64,000 bases of DNA. Origin: Bradyrhizobium sp. PSBB068. Lineage in GTDB: Bacteria; Pseudomonadota; Alphaproteobacteria; Rhizobiales; Xanthobacteraceae. The notes beneath the pieces were generated by a model. That model made no database searches and was not told where the DNA came from. It saw only the letters and a program-made list of their open reading frames with translations. A program made the translations under genes and the position numbers. The stretch spans positions 7,264,001 to 7,328,000 of the forward strand of contig CP069300.1 of the NCBI GenBank assembly GCA_016839165.1, given 5' to 3'. Each line of letters opens with the position of its first letter. Position 1 is the stretch's first letter. This document shows positions 10,483-19,553 of the stretch, one piece after another.

Positions 10483-11460
10483 CTAGTCGGCTCCTCCCGG
10501 CGCCCACAGCGCCAGCATGCCGTCGAGCCCAAACCGGTCGACGGCCTGGGCCACGCCACCCTGCTCGATCCGCCGCGCGATGGCGCCAAGGCCGAACGCA
10601 TCGAGCGTCATCGACGCCGCGGTGCGCAGGAAGGTCAGGTCGCTGAATCGCGGATTAAGCGTGTAATTGCGCACCGGCAGGTCGCTTTTGACCTTCTTCT
10701 CCGCAACCAGCCAGGCGATCGCGGTCTTTTCATCTCCCAGCTGATCGATCAGCTTGAGATCGACCGCCTGCCGGCCGGTGAAGACGCGTCCATCCGCGAC
10801 CTTCTCCAACAGCGCATCGTCCATGCCGCGCCGCTCCTTCACCAATCCACGGAACCAGGCATAGGAGTCCTTGACCAGCCCCTCGATCGCGGCACGGGCT
10901 TCGGGGCTGGTCGGCTCCATGCCATTGGGCGCCGCTTTCAACGGTGAGGACTTGATCTCCTCCATCTTCACGCCGACGGTCTTGAGCAATTCGGAAACGT
11001 TGGGGAACTGGAAGAGCACGCCGATCGAGCCGACCAGCGAGGTCTGCTGGGCGACGATATGGTCGGAGGCGATCGCGGTGATGTAGCCGCCCGATGCGGC
11101 CAATCCCTCGACCACGACGACGAGCGGCTTCTTCGCCTTCAACTGCATCAGCGAGTCGTAGAGCTGCTCGGAGCCCGCGGTGGTGCCGCCGGGCGAATTG
11201 ATGTGCACGACAACCGCCGCATAGCTCGACTTTCCGAGCCGCTCCAGCGCCTCGACGCGCTGCTGGTCGCTGCGGATCAATCCGTCGATATTGATCCGCG
11301 CGATCGCGTTCGACGTCGACAAGCCGCCGCGTCCGCCGGCGGCGATCACGCCCACGCCGACGATGGCCGCGATCGCAATGACCGCAGCGGCGACGCGCCA
11401 GAATGTCAGCTTGCGCCTGATACGGCGACGGTCGACGATCACGTCCGAATCCAGCGACAT
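10483..11460 (-). CDS. sppA: Signal peptide peptidase SppA, short form (peptidase family S49)
   Basis: The 325-residue protein has one N-terminal transmembrane segment (about residues 20-42) and a ClpP-like S49 protease domain. The predicted dyad is Ser123 in GLAASGGY and Lys175 in SSPLKAAPNG; HINSPGG lies at residues 86-92. It would digest released signal peptides at the outer face of the inner membrane. It is single-domain, like the Bacillus enzyme, not the duplicated E. coli form. It follows rpsA after a strong terminator, so it probably has its own promoter. Confidence 0.9.
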   Translation of the reverse strand: MSLDSDVIVDRRRIRRKLTFWRVAAAVIAIAAIVGVGVIAAGGRGGLSTSNAIARINIDGLIRSDQQRVEALERLGKSSYAAVVVHINSPGGTTAGSEQLYDSLMQLKAKKPLVVVVEGLAASGGYITAIASDHIVAQQTSLVGSIGVLFQFPNVSELLKTVGVKMEEIKSSPLKAAPNGMEPTSPEARAAIEGLVKDSYAWFRGLVKERRGMDDALLEKVADGRVFTGRQAVDLKLIDQLGDEKTAIAWLVAEKKVKSDLPVRNYTLNPRFSDLTFLRTAASMTLDAFGLGAIARRIEQGGVAQAVDRFGLDGMLALWAPGGAD

Positions 11461-11583
11461 CGGTCTCTCCAGAAATGGTCAGCGCGAAGGTCCGCGCGTT
11501 TTGCCGTCGCAGCGTCACTATCAGCTTAGCCAAATACATCAATTGCGACGCAATATGAAGAAAACAAGGCCCGCAATCCGGCA

Positions 11584-11615
11584 AACAAAAGGGCCCCGGC
11601 TTGCGCCGGGGCCCC
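11584..11615 (-). terminator. Rho-independent terminator after rpsA
   Basis: Read on the minus strand, a 10-bp perfect stem GGGCCCCGGC / GCCGGGGCCC with a 4-base loop is followed by TTTTGTTTG, 28 bp past the rpsA stop. Confidence 0.9.
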
Positions 11616-11642
11616 GATTGTTCGCGAGAATGGTGCGAACGC

Positions 11643-13352
11643 TTACTTGTCGGTGCCGCGGTTCTTCAACGCGGTGCCGAGGATGTCGCCAAGCGTCGCT
11701 CCCGAATCGGAGGAGCCGTACTGCGCGATGGCTTCCTTCTCTTCGGCAACTTCCAGCGCCTTGATCGAGACCTGCACCTTGCGGGCCTTCTTGTCGAACT
11801 GGATGACGCGGGCATCGACCTTCTCGCCGACGGCGAAGCGCTCGGCGCGCTGGTCGTTGCGATCGCGGGCCAGTTCGGACCGCTTGATGAAGGTGGTGAA
11901 CTCGGTGCCCGAGATCCGGACCTCGATGCCGCTTTCCTTCACTTCGAGCACTTCGCAGGTCACGACCGCGCCCTTCTTGACGTCGCCCGGCTCGGCGAAG
12001 GGGTCGCCTTCGAGCTGCTTGACGCCGAGCGAGATACGCTCCTTCTCGACATCGACATCGAGCACCACGGCCTTGACCATGTCGCCCTTCTTGAAGTTGT
12101 CGATGACCTGCTCGCCCGGAAGCTTCCAGTCGAGGTCGGAGAGATGGACCATGCCGTCGACGTCGCCCTCGAGACCCAGGAACAGACCGAACTCGGTCTT
12201 GTTCTTGACTTCGCCCTCGACCACCGAACCGACCGGGAACTTCTCGACGAACACTTCCCAGGGATTGCGCATGGTCTGCTTGAGACCGAGCGAGATGCGT
12301 CGCTTGACCGAATCCACTTCCAGGACCTGCACTTCGACTTCCTGCGAGGTCGAAACGATCTTGCCGGGGTGCATGTTCTTCTTGGTCCACGACATCTCGG
12401 AGACGTGGATCAGGCCTTCGATGCCCGGCTCGAGCTCGACGAACGCGCCGTAGTCGGTGATGTTGGTGACGCGGCCGGTGAAGCGGGCACCCAGCGGGTA
12501 CTTGGCTTCGATGCCCTGCCACGGATCATCCAGCAGCTGCTTCATACCGAGCGAGATGCGGTGGGTCTCGTGGTTGATCTTGATGATCTTGACCTTCACG
12601 GTCTGGCCGATGGTCAGCACCTCGGTCGGGTGGTTGACGCGGCGCCAGGCGATATCGGTCACGTGCAGCAGGCCGTCGATGCCGCCGAGATCAACGAACG
12701 CACCGTAATCGGTGATGTTCTTGACCACGCCGTCGATCACCTGACCTTCTTCGAGGTTCTGCACCAGCTCCTGGCGCTGCTCGGCGCGGGTCTCTTCGAG
12801 AACCGTGCGGCGCGACACCACGATGTTGCCGCGGCGGCGGTCCATCTTGAGGATCTGGAACGGCTGCGAGTTGTTCATCAGCGGCGCAACGTCGCGGATC
12901 GGACGAATGTCGACCTGCGAGCGCGGCAGGAAGGCCACTGCACCGTCGAGGTCGACCGTGAAGCCGCCCTTGACCTGGTTGAAGATGACGCCGTTGACCT
13001 TTTCGTTGTTCTGGAACGCCTTCTCGAGCTTGCCCCAGCTTTCCTCGCGGCGCGCCTTGTCGCGCGACAGCACGGCTTCGCCGAGCGCATTCTCGATACG
13101 GTCGAGGAACACCTCGACTTCGTCGCCGACCTTCAGGTCGCTCTCACGGCCGGGGCCGGCGAATTCGCGCAGCGCGACGCGGCCCTCGGTCTTCAGGCCG
13201 ACGTCGATGACGGCCATGTCTTTCTCGATCGCAACAACCTTGCCCTTGATGACCGAGCTTTCCTGCAGATTGCCGCCGGCAAAGGACTCATCAAGCATCG
13301 CCGCGAAATCGTCGCGGGTCGGGGAATAGGAAGACGCAGAATTCGAAACCAT
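11643..13352 (-). CDS. rpsA: 30S ribosomal protein S1
   Basis: The 569-residue protein contains six S1 RNA-binding repeats, visible through recurring blocks such as NITDYGAFVDLGG, NITDYGAFVELEPG and NKTEFGLFLGLEG, each followed by RISLGxKQ. It anchors mRNA to the small ribosomal subunit. Translation starts at an ATG preceded by CTGGAGAACC. The upstream leader is long and structured. It lies downstream of cmk, as in most proteobacteria, but a pair of palindromic repeats separates the two here. Confidence 0.97.
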   Translation of the reverse strand: MVSNSASSYSPTRDDFAAMLDESFAGGNLQESSVIKGKVVAIEKDMAVIDVGLKTEGRVALREFAGPGRESDLKVGDEVEVFLDRIENALGEAVLSRDKARREESWGKLEKAFQNNEKVNGVIFNQVKGGFTVDLDGAVAFLPRSQVDIRPIRDVAPLMNNSQPFQILKMDRRRGNIVVSRRTVLEETRAEQRQELVQNLEEGQVIDGVVKNITDYGAFVDLGGIDGLLHVTDIAWRRVNHPTEVLTIGQTVKVKIIKINHETHRISLGMKQLLDDPWQGIEAKYPLGARFTGRVTNITDYGAFVELEPGIEGLIHVSEMSWTKKNMHPGKIVSTSQEVEVQVLEVDSVKRRISLGLKQTMRNPWEVFVEKFPVGSVVEGEVKNKTEFGLFLGLEGDVDGMVHLSDLDWKLPGEQVIDNFKKGDMVKAVVLDVDVEKERISLGVKQLEGDPFAEPGDVKKGAVVTCEVLEVKESGIEVRISGTEFTTFIKRSELARDRNDQRAERFAVGEKVDARVIQFDKKARKVQVSIKALEVAEEKEAIAQYGSSDSGATLGDILGTALKNRGTDK

Positions 13353-13414
13353 TGGTTCTCCAGATGCGGGATCTCGCCGGCCGTTCGGGTTGTTGGGCGC
13401 ACCGCGCGTGAAGT

Positions 13415-13437
13415 GTCAGGGTTCCGCAAACCCTGAC
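13415..13437 (-). promoter_or_regulatory. Hairpin in the rpsA 5' leader
   Basis: A 9-bp perfect stem GTCAGGGTT / AACCCTGAC with a 5-base loop lies 63 bp upstream of the rpsA start and is not followed by a T-tract. S1 represses its own translation in E. coli, so an mRNA element here is plausible, but the role is inference. The rest of 13438-13733 holds no gene I can support and probably contains the rpsA promoter. Confidence 0.35.
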
Positions 13438-13733
13438 GACCGCTCGTTGCAGGAGGAGCAACAGCGGGCCGGCAGCAAGACTGCACGTTCGGTACGTTTG
13501 ATAGTCCGGAGCCCGAAGCGAAAATATCGACTGCAAGACCTGGGAGCGGGCGTTCCTCCAGATGCGGCGAGGGCTCAAACCCAGCACCGGCCCGCTCAGA
13601 CACGGCCTCGACATGGTCGATGGTGGCGCCGAACGGCGCTGATATAGCCCTGAGCCCTGCTTTCGGCAAGCAGGAAATGCCCCATTTTGCTGGGTTTTCG
13701 AGCCGAAAGGGCGCTTCGATGCCGCTGATTCTA

Positions 13734-13782
13734 GAGCATGATCCGGAAAAGTGCGAAGCGGTTTTCCGAAAAGATCATGCTC
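13734..13782. repeat. Palindromic repeat, GAGCATGATC family, copy 1
   Basis: Outer arms GAGCATGATC / GATCATGCTC and inner arms CGGAAAA / TTTTCCG form a nearly complete hairpin. A second copy with the same outline lies at 47497-47545. Half-copies (GATCATGCTC) stand near 35047 and 48138. This family is widespread in intergenic DNA of Bradyrhizobium-like genomes. Confidence 0.85.
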
Positions 13783-13791
13783 AAACAAAGA

Positions 13792-13836
13792 GCTAAAGCG
13801 CGATGACGATTCAACCAAATATCATCGCGCTTTAGC
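13792..13836. repeat. 15-bp inverted repeat overlapping the cmk stop codon
   Basis: Arms GCTAAAGCGCGATGA (13792-13806) and TCATCGCGCTTTAGC (13822-13836) are perfectly complementary around a 15-base loop. The cmk stop codon at 13832-13834 lies in one arm. On the minus strand the stem is followed by TCTTTGTTTGAG, so it may act as a terminator for aroA-cmk. Confidence 0.75.
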
Positions 13837-14461
13837 GTTTGGCGCGCGCTGCCTCGACGATGGCGATGGCGGCGCGCACGCCGGCCTCGATGTCGAGGTT
13901 GGAATTGTCCAGCGTGTGGGCGTCCGGGGCCGGCCGCAGCGGCGCAATCGCCCGATTCTGGTCCCGCTCGTCGCGCTTGAGGATGTCCGCGAGCACCGCC
14001 GCCTCGTCGGCGTCCTCGCCGCGGGCCCGGGCCTCCAGCGTGCGCCTGCGCGCCCGCACCTGCGGATCGGCGACCACGAAGATCTTCACGTCGGCATCGG
14101 GGCAGATCACGGTGCCGATGTCGCGCCCATCCAGCACCGCACCGGGCGGATCGGCGGCGAACTGGCGCTGGAAGCTGACCAGCGCCTCGCGCACCTTGGG
14201 AAAGGCCGAGACGACGGATGCCCCCTCGCCGACCTTCTGGGTCTTCAGGATCGGATTGCCGAATTTCTCGGGGTCGAGCTCCAGCGCCACGGCCACCGCC
14301 AGCGCCTCATCATTGAGGTCGGCGCCCTGCGCCATCATCGCATAGGCCACCGCGCGGTAGATCACGCCGGTGTCGAGATGGCGGTAGCCGTAGTGGTGGG
14401 CGAGCCGCTTGCCGAGCGTGCCCTTGCCGGAGGCGGCGGGTCCGTCGATGGCGATGATCAT
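13832..14461 (-). CDS. cmk: Cytidylate kinase
   Basis: The 209-residue nucleoside monophosphate kinase phosphorylates CMP and dCMP with ATP. The P-loop GPAASGKGT is at residues 7-15, followed by [12 protein letters not shown] and the DGRDIGT motif that contacts CMP. Its ATG overlaps the aroA stop by four bases (ATGA), giving a coupled aroA-cmk pair as in many alphaproteobacteria. The stop codon is embedded in an inverted repeat. Confidence 0.95.
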   Translation of the reverse strand: MIIAIDGPAASGKGTLGKRLAHHYGYRHLDTGVIYRAVAYAMMAQGADLNDEALAVAVALELDPEKFGNPILKTQKVGEGASVVSAFPKVREALVSFQRQFAADPPGAVLDGRDIGTVICPDADVKIFVVADPQVRARRRTLEARARGEDADEAAVLADILKRDERDQNRAIAPLRPAPDAHTLDNSNLDIEAGVRAAIAIVEAARAKR

Positions 14462-15795
14462 GCGAAATCAGCTCCGAGCGCGCGCATCATCGGAATGAAG
14501 TCCGGAAAACTTGTGGCGATGAAGGCAGTGTCGTCGATCTTCACCGGCCGATCCGACGCGCAGCCCATCACCAGCGCCGACATCGCGATGCGGTGATCCA
14601 TGTGGGTGGCGACAAGACCGCCGCCCGGGACATGGCCGCGGCCCTCGACGATCAGATCGTCGCCGGAGACCTCGACCTTGACGCCGTTGACGCGCAGCAT
14701 GTCCGCGGTGGCTTCGAGCCGATCGGACTCCTTGACGCGCAGCTCCTGCAAGCCGCGCATGATCGTGGTGCCCTCGGCAAACGCAGCCGCAACCGCCAGC
14801 ACCAGATATTCGTCGATCATCGACGGCGCGCGCTCCGGCGGCACCTCGACGCCCTTCAGTTTCGAGGCGCGCACGCGCAATTGCGCCATCGGCTCGCCGG
14901 CATCGCCGCGCACCTCGCTCTCCTCGATCGAGGCACCCATTTCACGCAGCGTGGTGAACAGGCCGGTGCGCAGCGGATTGGTCATCACGTCGGAGAACAC
15001 GACGTCGGAGCCTTCGACGATCAGCGCTGCAACGATCGGGAACGATGCCGAGGACGGGTCGGCGGGCACCACGACCTCGGCGCCGTGCAGCTCGGGCTCG
15101 CCGTTCAGCGTGATTCTGCGGCCGTGGCTGCCTTCCTTCTCCGAGGAGATCTCGGCGCCAAAATGCTTCAGCATCAGCTCGGTGTGGTCGCGGCTCGCCT
15201 CCTGCTCGATGACGGTGGTGATGCCGGGCGCGGACAGGCCCGCCAGCAGCACCGCCGACTTGATCTGGGCCGAGGCGACCGGCGTCTTGTAGACGATCGG
15301 CACCGGATAGCGGGCACCGTGGAGGGTGAGCGGCAGCCGGCCGCCCTCCCGGATATCGCTGACCCGGGCGCCCATCAGCTCGAGCGGATCGAGGATGCGG
15401 CGCATCGGCCGCGACCGCAGCGAGGCATCGCCGTCGAAGACGGCCGCGATCGGACAGCCTGCAACCGCGCCCATCACCAGCCGGCAGCCGGTGCCCGAAT
15501 TGCCGAAATCGAGCGGCGCTGCGGGCTGGGCGAAGCCGCCGACCCCGACGCCGGATACCGACCAGGCAAACGGCGCCGTCCGCTCCACTTTTGCGCCCAG
15601 CGCGCGCATGGATTGGGCGGTATTGAGGACGTCCTCGCCCTCCAGGAGGCCGGAAATCCGGGTTTCGCCAACCGAAAGCGCCCCCAGGATCAGGGCACGG
15701 TGGGAAATCGACTTGTCGCCGGGAACGCGGACCTTGCCAGCCAGGGGGCCGCAAGCGCGGGATTCCAGCGGGGTCGGGGTGTCAGAATGGGCCAA
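14458..15795 (-). CDS. aroA: 3-phosphoshikimate 1-carboxyvinyltransferase (EPSP synthase)
   Basis: EPSP synthase transfers enolpyruvate from PEP to shikimate 3-phosphate in aromatic amino acid synthesis. Clear motifs are [15 protein letters not shown] near the N-terminus, [10 protein letters not shown], and [10 protein letters not shown] near residue 345. A TTG at 15795 is chosen as start: it has GAGAGGA seven bases upstream and gives a product of 445 residues with the usual N-terminus ([10 protein letters not shown]). A GTG 33 bp further upstream is possible but lacks a good site. Residues of the active site suggest a normal housekeeping enzyme; I did not try to assign a herbicide-tolerance class. 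Confidence 0.94.
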   Translation of the reverse strand: MAHSDTPTPLESRACGPLAGKVRVPGDKSISHRALILGALSVGETRISGLLEGEDVLNTAQSMRALGAKVERTAPFAWSVSGVGVGGFAQPAAPLDFGNSGTGCRLVMGAVAGCPIAAVFDGDASLRSRPMRRILDPLELMGARVSDIREGGRLPLTLHGARYPVPIVYKTPVASAQIKSAVLLAGLSAPGITTVIEQEASRDHTELMLKHFGAEISSEKEGSHGRRITLNGEPELHGAEVVVPADPSSASFPIVAALIVEGSDVVFSDVMTNPLRTGLFTTLREMGASIEESEVRGDAGEPMAQLRVRASKLKGVEVPPERAPSMIDEYLVLAVAAAFAEGTTIMRGLQELRVKESDRLEATADMLRVNGVKVEVSGDDLIVEGRGHVPGGGLVATHMDHRIAMSALVMGCASDRPVKIDDTAFIATSFPDFIPMMRALGADFA

Positions 15796-15932
15796 GATTG
15801 TGTCCTCTCGCGCCGCGGCAGGTATCACATAGGCAACACCGCGTCACGCGCCCGTCACTTGCGCGCAAACCGCTATTGACAGCGGCTGCTCAACTAGCCA
15901 AGTGAAGCACCGTTTTTCAGCAAAATTCTGGG

Positions 15933-16346
15933 ATGACCACGTTGGCCAAGTCCGAGCTCGGAACCAAGCGCATTTGCCCGACCACGGGCAAGAAGTTCTA
16001 CGACCTCAACAAGAATCCGGTGATTTCGCCCTACACCGGCGAGGTCGTGCCGATTGCGCCCGTCGCGCCGGCGCGGGGCCGTGGCGCGCCCGTGAACTCG
16101 CCGGCAACCGCAGCCGAGCCCGAGGCGGCCGAAGCCGAGGAATTGGTCTCGCTCGAGGAGGCCGATGCCGAGGAGAACACCGGCAAGGTCAAGGCCGTGG
16201 TTCCGGAATCCGAGGACGATATCGAGGTCGATGAGACCATCGACGACGATGATGACGACGATTCGACCTTCATCGCCGACGAGGAAGAGGGCGATGAGGA
16301 CGTCACCGACATCATTGGTGACGTCGGAGGCGACGAAGAGACTTGA
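15933..16346 (+). CDS. TIGR02300-family acidic protein
   Basis: The 137-residue protein starts with a conserved block (ELGTKRICPTTGKKFYDLNK, then PVISPYTGE) that marks the alphaproteobacterial TIGR02300 family. The remainder is low-complexity and extremely acidic, with a run of seven aspartates near residue 106. The family's function is unknown. Family members usually begin at a lysine just before SELGTK, so the TTG nine bases downstream of the ATG is an alternative start. The gene is divergent from aroA and precedes tRNA-Ala. Confidence 0.85.
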   Translation: MTTLAKSELGTKRICPTTGKKFYDLNKNPVISPYTGEVVPIAPVAPARGRGAPVNSPATAAEPEAAEAEELVSLEEADAEENTGKVKAVVPESEDDIEVDETIDDDDDDDSTFIADEEEGDEDVTDIIGDVGGDEET

Positions 16347-16440
16347 GATCGGCGCAGATCTGTGATCAACGGTGCTGCCGCGCGAGTCGTCTAGGCCGCG
16401 CGGGCAGGGACTGATCCCCCAGGATCGTCCCACGGGATAA

Positions 16441-16512
<72 letters not shown>

Positions 16513-16516
<4 letters not shown>

Positions 16517-16602
16517 CGCTTCGCCCTTCGGGCTACGCGTGGCGCAGCTACGGGTTGCCTGAAGGGCGAAGCGTGGTGTCCGGCGTAGCCCGAAGGGCGA
16601 AG
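16513..16602. repeat. Palindromic repeat abutting the tRNA-Ala 3' end
   Basis: The 17-base arms ACCACGCTTCGCCCTTC (16513-16529) and GAAGGGCGAAGCGTGGT (16561-16577) are perfectly complementary. A further inverted block GCGTAGCCCGAAGGGCGAAG (16583-16602) matches the start of the element again. The first four bases are the ACCA end of tRNA-Ala. Confidence 0.85.
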
Positions 16603-16693
16603 ACGGACTGGTTCAACCGCCACTTTCTAAGTCCGCTCCCGATCGATAGGCTAAGCTGTCCCTGCTAGGCGTCCGTACTCCGGCTATTCGTAG

Positions 16694-16876
16694 ATGCGAA
16701 TGTGGTACGTCTATATCATCCGCAGCATCGACTTCCCTGATCAGGAATATGTTGGCGCCACCGAGGATCTGAAACGACGGATTCCCGAGCACAACGCCGG
16801 CAAGTCCGCCCACACTTCAAAATTCAAACCCTGGCAACTCGTCTGGTACTGCGCCTTCGCCAAGAAGCGCCTCTAA
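16694..16876 (+). CDS. Shortened GIY-YIG nuclease-domain protein
   Basis: The 60-residue product begins like the small single-domain GIY-YIG proteins common in rhizobia: MWYVYIIRS (equivalent of GIY), then EYVGATEDLKRRIPEHNAGK (YIG-like) and FKPWQLVWYCAF. It then jumps directly to AKKRL, the usual C-terminal end. Relatives of about 85-100 residues have a helix between these blocks with the catalytic glutamate (a FExYLK-type segment), which is missing here. It therefore looks like an in-frame internal deletion and is probably inactive. It stands downstream of a palindromic repeat and convergent with ohrR. Confidence 0.7.
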   Translation: MRMWYVYIIRSIDFPDQEYVGATEDLKRRIPEHNAGKSAHTSKFKPWQLVWYCAFAKKRL

Positions 16877-16895
16877 CCGCGGCCACGCCGTCCGC

Positions 16896-17375
16896 CTACT
16901 CCCCCAGCACCGCATTCAACCGGTCGCGCAGCGCGACGATCTCGTCCTTCATCGTCAGCAATTCGCCAACCGAGCAGTCCGACGCGGCGAGGATCGACTG
17001 CGGGACGGCTTTGGCCTTTTCGCGCAGCGCGTGGCCTTGCTGCGTCAGCGCGATCAGCACCACGCGCTCGTCCTCGGTGCTGCGGGTCCGCCTGATCAGC
17101 TCGGCCGCTTCCAGCCGCTTCAGCAGCGGCGTCAGCGTGCCGGAATCCAGGAACAGCCGCTCGCCGATATCCTTGACCGGCACGTCGTCGCGCTCCCACA
17201 GCGCCAGCATCACGAGATACTGCGGATAGGTCAGCCCGAGCCGGTCGAGCAGCGGCTTGTAGACGCGGTTGAAGGCGTGCGCGGTCGAATAGACCGCAAA
17301 GCAGATCTGGTTATCGAGCCGCAGCGCCTGATCCGCCGCCGTCTGTTTCCTGACCATGATTCCCATCGAATCCAT
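16896..17375 (-). CDS. ohrR: OhrR-type MarR-family organic peroxide sensor
   Basis: The 159-residue winged-helix repressor has the MarR DNA-binding region [25 protein letters not shown] and the wing STEDERVV. The peroxide-sensing cysteine is Cys25 in [10 protein letters not shown], and a second cysteine (Cys134) fits the two-cysteine OhrR class that forms an intersubunit disulfide. It is divergent from ohr, the usual arrangement, and should repress ohr until organic peroxides oxidise it. Three in-frame ATGs within 18 bases make the exact start uncertain by 3-6 residues. Confidence 0.9.
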   Translation of the reverse strand: MDSMGIMVRKQTAADQALRLDNQICFAVYSTAHAFNRVYKPLLDRLGLTYPQYLVMLALWERDDVPVKDIGERLFLDSGTLTPLLKRLEAAELIRRTRSTEDERVVLIALTQQGHALREKAKAVPQSILAASDCSVGELLTMKDEIVALRDRLNAVLGE

Positions 17376-17408
17376 CTCGTTTGCGGGTCATTTTGGGCTC
17401 ACGGGACC

Positions 17409-17482
17409 GCCAATTCAATTGCGAACAATTAAATGTGAGGCCGCGCAATTTATATTGCGCACAATTCAATTGAATGCAATAC
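17409..17482. promoter_or_regulatory. Likely OhrR operator region between ohrR and ohr
   Basis: The 166-bp divergent spacer is AT-rich for this genome and contains repeated AATTG/CAATT words: CCAATTCAATTGCG (from 17410), the palindrome GCGCAAT-TTAT-ATTGCGC (17443-17460) and ACAATTCAATTGAAT (from 17461). Known OhrR boxes are AT-rich inverted repeats around CAATT/AATTG, so these are the probable sites and overlap both promoters. Assignment is by motif and position. Confidence 0.65.
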
Positions 17483-17541
17483 ATGCGGCCGTTGATTTCA
17501 AACCCACTCGAAACCAGCAAGCCAAACCAAGGGAGACCACG

Positions 17542-17967
17542 ATGTCTGTGAACGTGCTCTACAAGACCAGCGCCAAGGCAACCGGCGGCCGCGACGGCCA
17601 TGCGGCAACGCTCGACGGCGCGCTCGACGTCAAGCTCACCACCCCGAAGGAGCTCGGTGGCGGCGGTGGCGCCGGCAACAATCCTGAGCAGCTGTTCGCG
17701 GCCGGCTATGCCGCCTGCTTCATCGGCGCGATGAAGTTCGTGGCCTCGCAGGGCGGCCCCAAGGTTCCCGCCGACGCCGCGGTGACCTCGACCGTCGGGA
17801 TCGGCCCGCGCTCGGAAGGCGGCTTCGGCCTCGCCGTCGAGCTCGCCGTCTCGCTGCCCGGCCTGTCGCGCGCGGACGCCGAAGCACTGGTCGAGAAGGC
17901 GCACCAGGTGTGCCCCTATTCCAACGCCACCCGCGGCAATGTCGACGTCAAGCTGACCGTCGTCTAA
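17542..17967 (+). CDS. ohr: Organic hydroperoxide resistance protein
   Basis: The 141-residue Ohr/OsmC-family thiol peroxidase reduces organic hydroperoxides. The catalytic cysteines are Cys59 in [10 protein letters not shown] and Cys124 in [13 protein letters not shown]. The ATG following GGGAGACCACG gives the correct N-terminus and length; upstream in-frame codons lie in the operator region. It is divergent from ohrR and followed by a strong terminator. Confidence 0.95.
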   Translation: MSVNVLYKTSAKATGGRDGHAATLDGALDVKLTTPKELGGGGGAGNNPEQLFAAGYAACFIGAMKFVASQGGPKVPADAAVTSTVGIGPRSEGGFGLAVELAVSLPGLSRADAEALVEKAHQVCPYSNATRGNVDVKLTVV

Positions 17968-17980
17968 TTCCACATCACGC

Positions 17981-18022
17981 AATGGTCCGCCACGCGACAA
18001 CGTGGCGGACCATTACTTTTGG
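17981..18022 (+). terminator. Rho-independent terminator after ohr
   Basis: A perfect 14-bp stem AATGGTCCGCCACG / CGTGGCGGACCATT with a 6-base loop begins 13 bp after the ohr stop and is followed by ACTTTTGGT. Confidence 0.8.
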
Positions 18023-18143
18023 TGCGTGGCGAACGCACGCGCTGCCCGCTGCATGGGCCAGCGCCGATCAAAGCATTGCTGCCTCGCCTGAAGACCGTTA
18101 GCTCTGGGACCCTCGTTATCCCAACTGAGCGAAGGTTGTTTCC

Positions 18144-19349
18144 ATGAATACCCCAGCGGCCACGGGCGCGATGACAGGACTGCGCGTGATCGATCTGACG
18201 CGCGTGCTCGGCGGCCCGTATTGCACCCAGATCCTCGCCGACCACGGCGCCGACGTGATCAAGGTCGAGCCGCCCGCCGGCGACGAGGTGCGTGACTGGG
18301 GCCCTCCCTTCCACGAGGAAGACGCGGCCTATTTCGTCGGCATCAACCGCAACAAGCGCTCGATCGGACTCGACCTCGCCTCCGAGGGCGGCCGCGTGGT
18401 GCTGATGAAGATGCTCGAGACCGCCGACGTGCTGATCGAGAATTTCAAGCCCGGCACGCTCGACAAATGGGGCATCGGCAACGACGTGCTGCGCGCGAAA
18501 TTTCCGCGCCTGGTGCATTGCCGGATCTCGGGCTTCGGCGCCGACGGCCCGCGCGGCGGCAATCCCGGCTATGATGCGATCATCCAGGCGATGACCGGCA
18601 TGATCGCGGCCACCGGCTCGCCGGAGAGCGGCCCGATGCGCATCGGCGTGCCGCTGGTCGACATCACCACCGGGCTCTATGCCGCGATCGGCATCCTGAT
18701 GGCGCTGTCGGAGCGGCAGCGCTCGGGGCTCGGCCAGTTCCTCGAGACCACGCTGTACGAGACCGGGCTTGCGATCATGCATCCGCACACCGCGAACTAT
18801 TTCATGCACGGCAAGCCGCCACAGCTGACCGGCAACGAGCATCCGAACCTCGTGCCTTATGCGATCTTCCCGACCAAGACCGACAACATCTTCATCGGCG
18901 TCGGCAATGACGGCACCTTCCGCAAGCTCGCCAAGGAGATCGGCAAGCCCGAGCTCGGCACCGATCCGCGCTTTGCCCGCAACAAGGACCGGATCGCCAA
19001 CCGCGATGCGCTGCGGGCCGAGCTGGCCGCCGTGTTCAGCCAGCACGAGGCCGAGCCGCTGTGCAACCGGCTGCTCGCCGCCGGCCTGCCGGCCGGCCCG
19101 GTGCAGAAGATCGACCAGGCGCTGACCAACCCGCACACGATCCATCGCGGCGACGTCATCGAGAAGGATTGGTACAAGGGCGTCGCCTCGCCGATCCGCC
19201 TCGAACGCACCAAGCCGAACCTGCGCCGCACACCGCCGAAATTCAGCCAGCACGCTGCGGAGGTGCTCGGCGAGTTCGGCTACTCCAGCGACGAGATCAA
19301 CGGCCTGGTCGACAAGGGCGTGGTCTGCGGTCCCCAGCGCAAGCGCTGA
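18144..19349 (+). CDS. CaiB/BaiF-type (class III) CoA-transferase
   Basis: The 401-residue protein is a family III CoA-transferase: LRVIDLTRVLGGPYCTQ and VIKVEPPAGDEVR at the N-terminus, NKRSIGLDL, and PGYDAIIQAMTG are typical, with a probable catalytic aspartate at 173 in PLVDITTGLYA. Such enzymes move CoA between acyl groups through an aspartyl anhydride, commonly with succinyl-CoA as donor. The acid substrate cannot be told. It stands alone between ohr and ugpB and has a terminator downstream. Confidence 0.88.
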   Translation: MNTPAATGAMTGLRVIDLTRVLGGPYCTQILADHGADVIKVEPPAGDEVRDWGPPFHEEDAAYFVGINRNKRSIGLDLASEGGRVVLMKMLETADVLIENFKPGTLDKWGIGNDVLRAKFPRLVHCRISGFGADGPRGGNPGYDAIIQAMTGMIAATGSPESGPMRIGVPLVDITTGLYAAIGILMALSERQRSGLGQFLETTLYETGLAIMHPHTANYFMHGKPPQLTGNEHPNLVPYAIFPTKTDNIFIGVGNDGTFRKLAKEIGKPELGTDPRFARNKDRIANRDALRAELAAVFSQHEAEPLCNRLLAAGLPAGPVQKIDQALTNPHTIHRGDVIEKDWYKGVASPIRLERTKPNLRRTPPKFSQHAAEVLGEFGYSSDEINGLVDKGVVCGPQRKR

Positions 19350-19368
19350 CACAACCATCCGTCAGCCC

Positions 19369-19431
19369 CGCGGTGCAGCGTCGCGTCCGGCGTTGCACCG
19401 CAGGGCGGCGGCTGCGATCTCCGCCTTTTTT
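19369..19431 (+). terminator. Tandem hairpins and T-run after the CoA-transferase gene
   Basis: A GCGGTGCAGCG / CGTTGCACCGC stem is followed by a second small stem GGCGG / CCGCC that runs straight into TTTTTT at 19426-19431. This fits a rho-independent terminator isolating the following ugp operon. Confidence 0.75.
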
Positions 19432-19553
19432 ACCGCTTCCCTTTGTCGCGGCTTCCCCCCTACGATGGCTTTCGTTTATACGGTCATTTGAACGTCATCC
19501 GGCGCTGATAACGCGCGCAACGAAAGATGACGTTCCAACCGGGAGGGGCTTTG

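Noticed and set aside
11601..13436. A 611-codon frame antisense to rpsA
   Set aside because: It mirrors the repeated S1 domains in antisense, which explains its repeated leucine/aspartate/histidine pattern.
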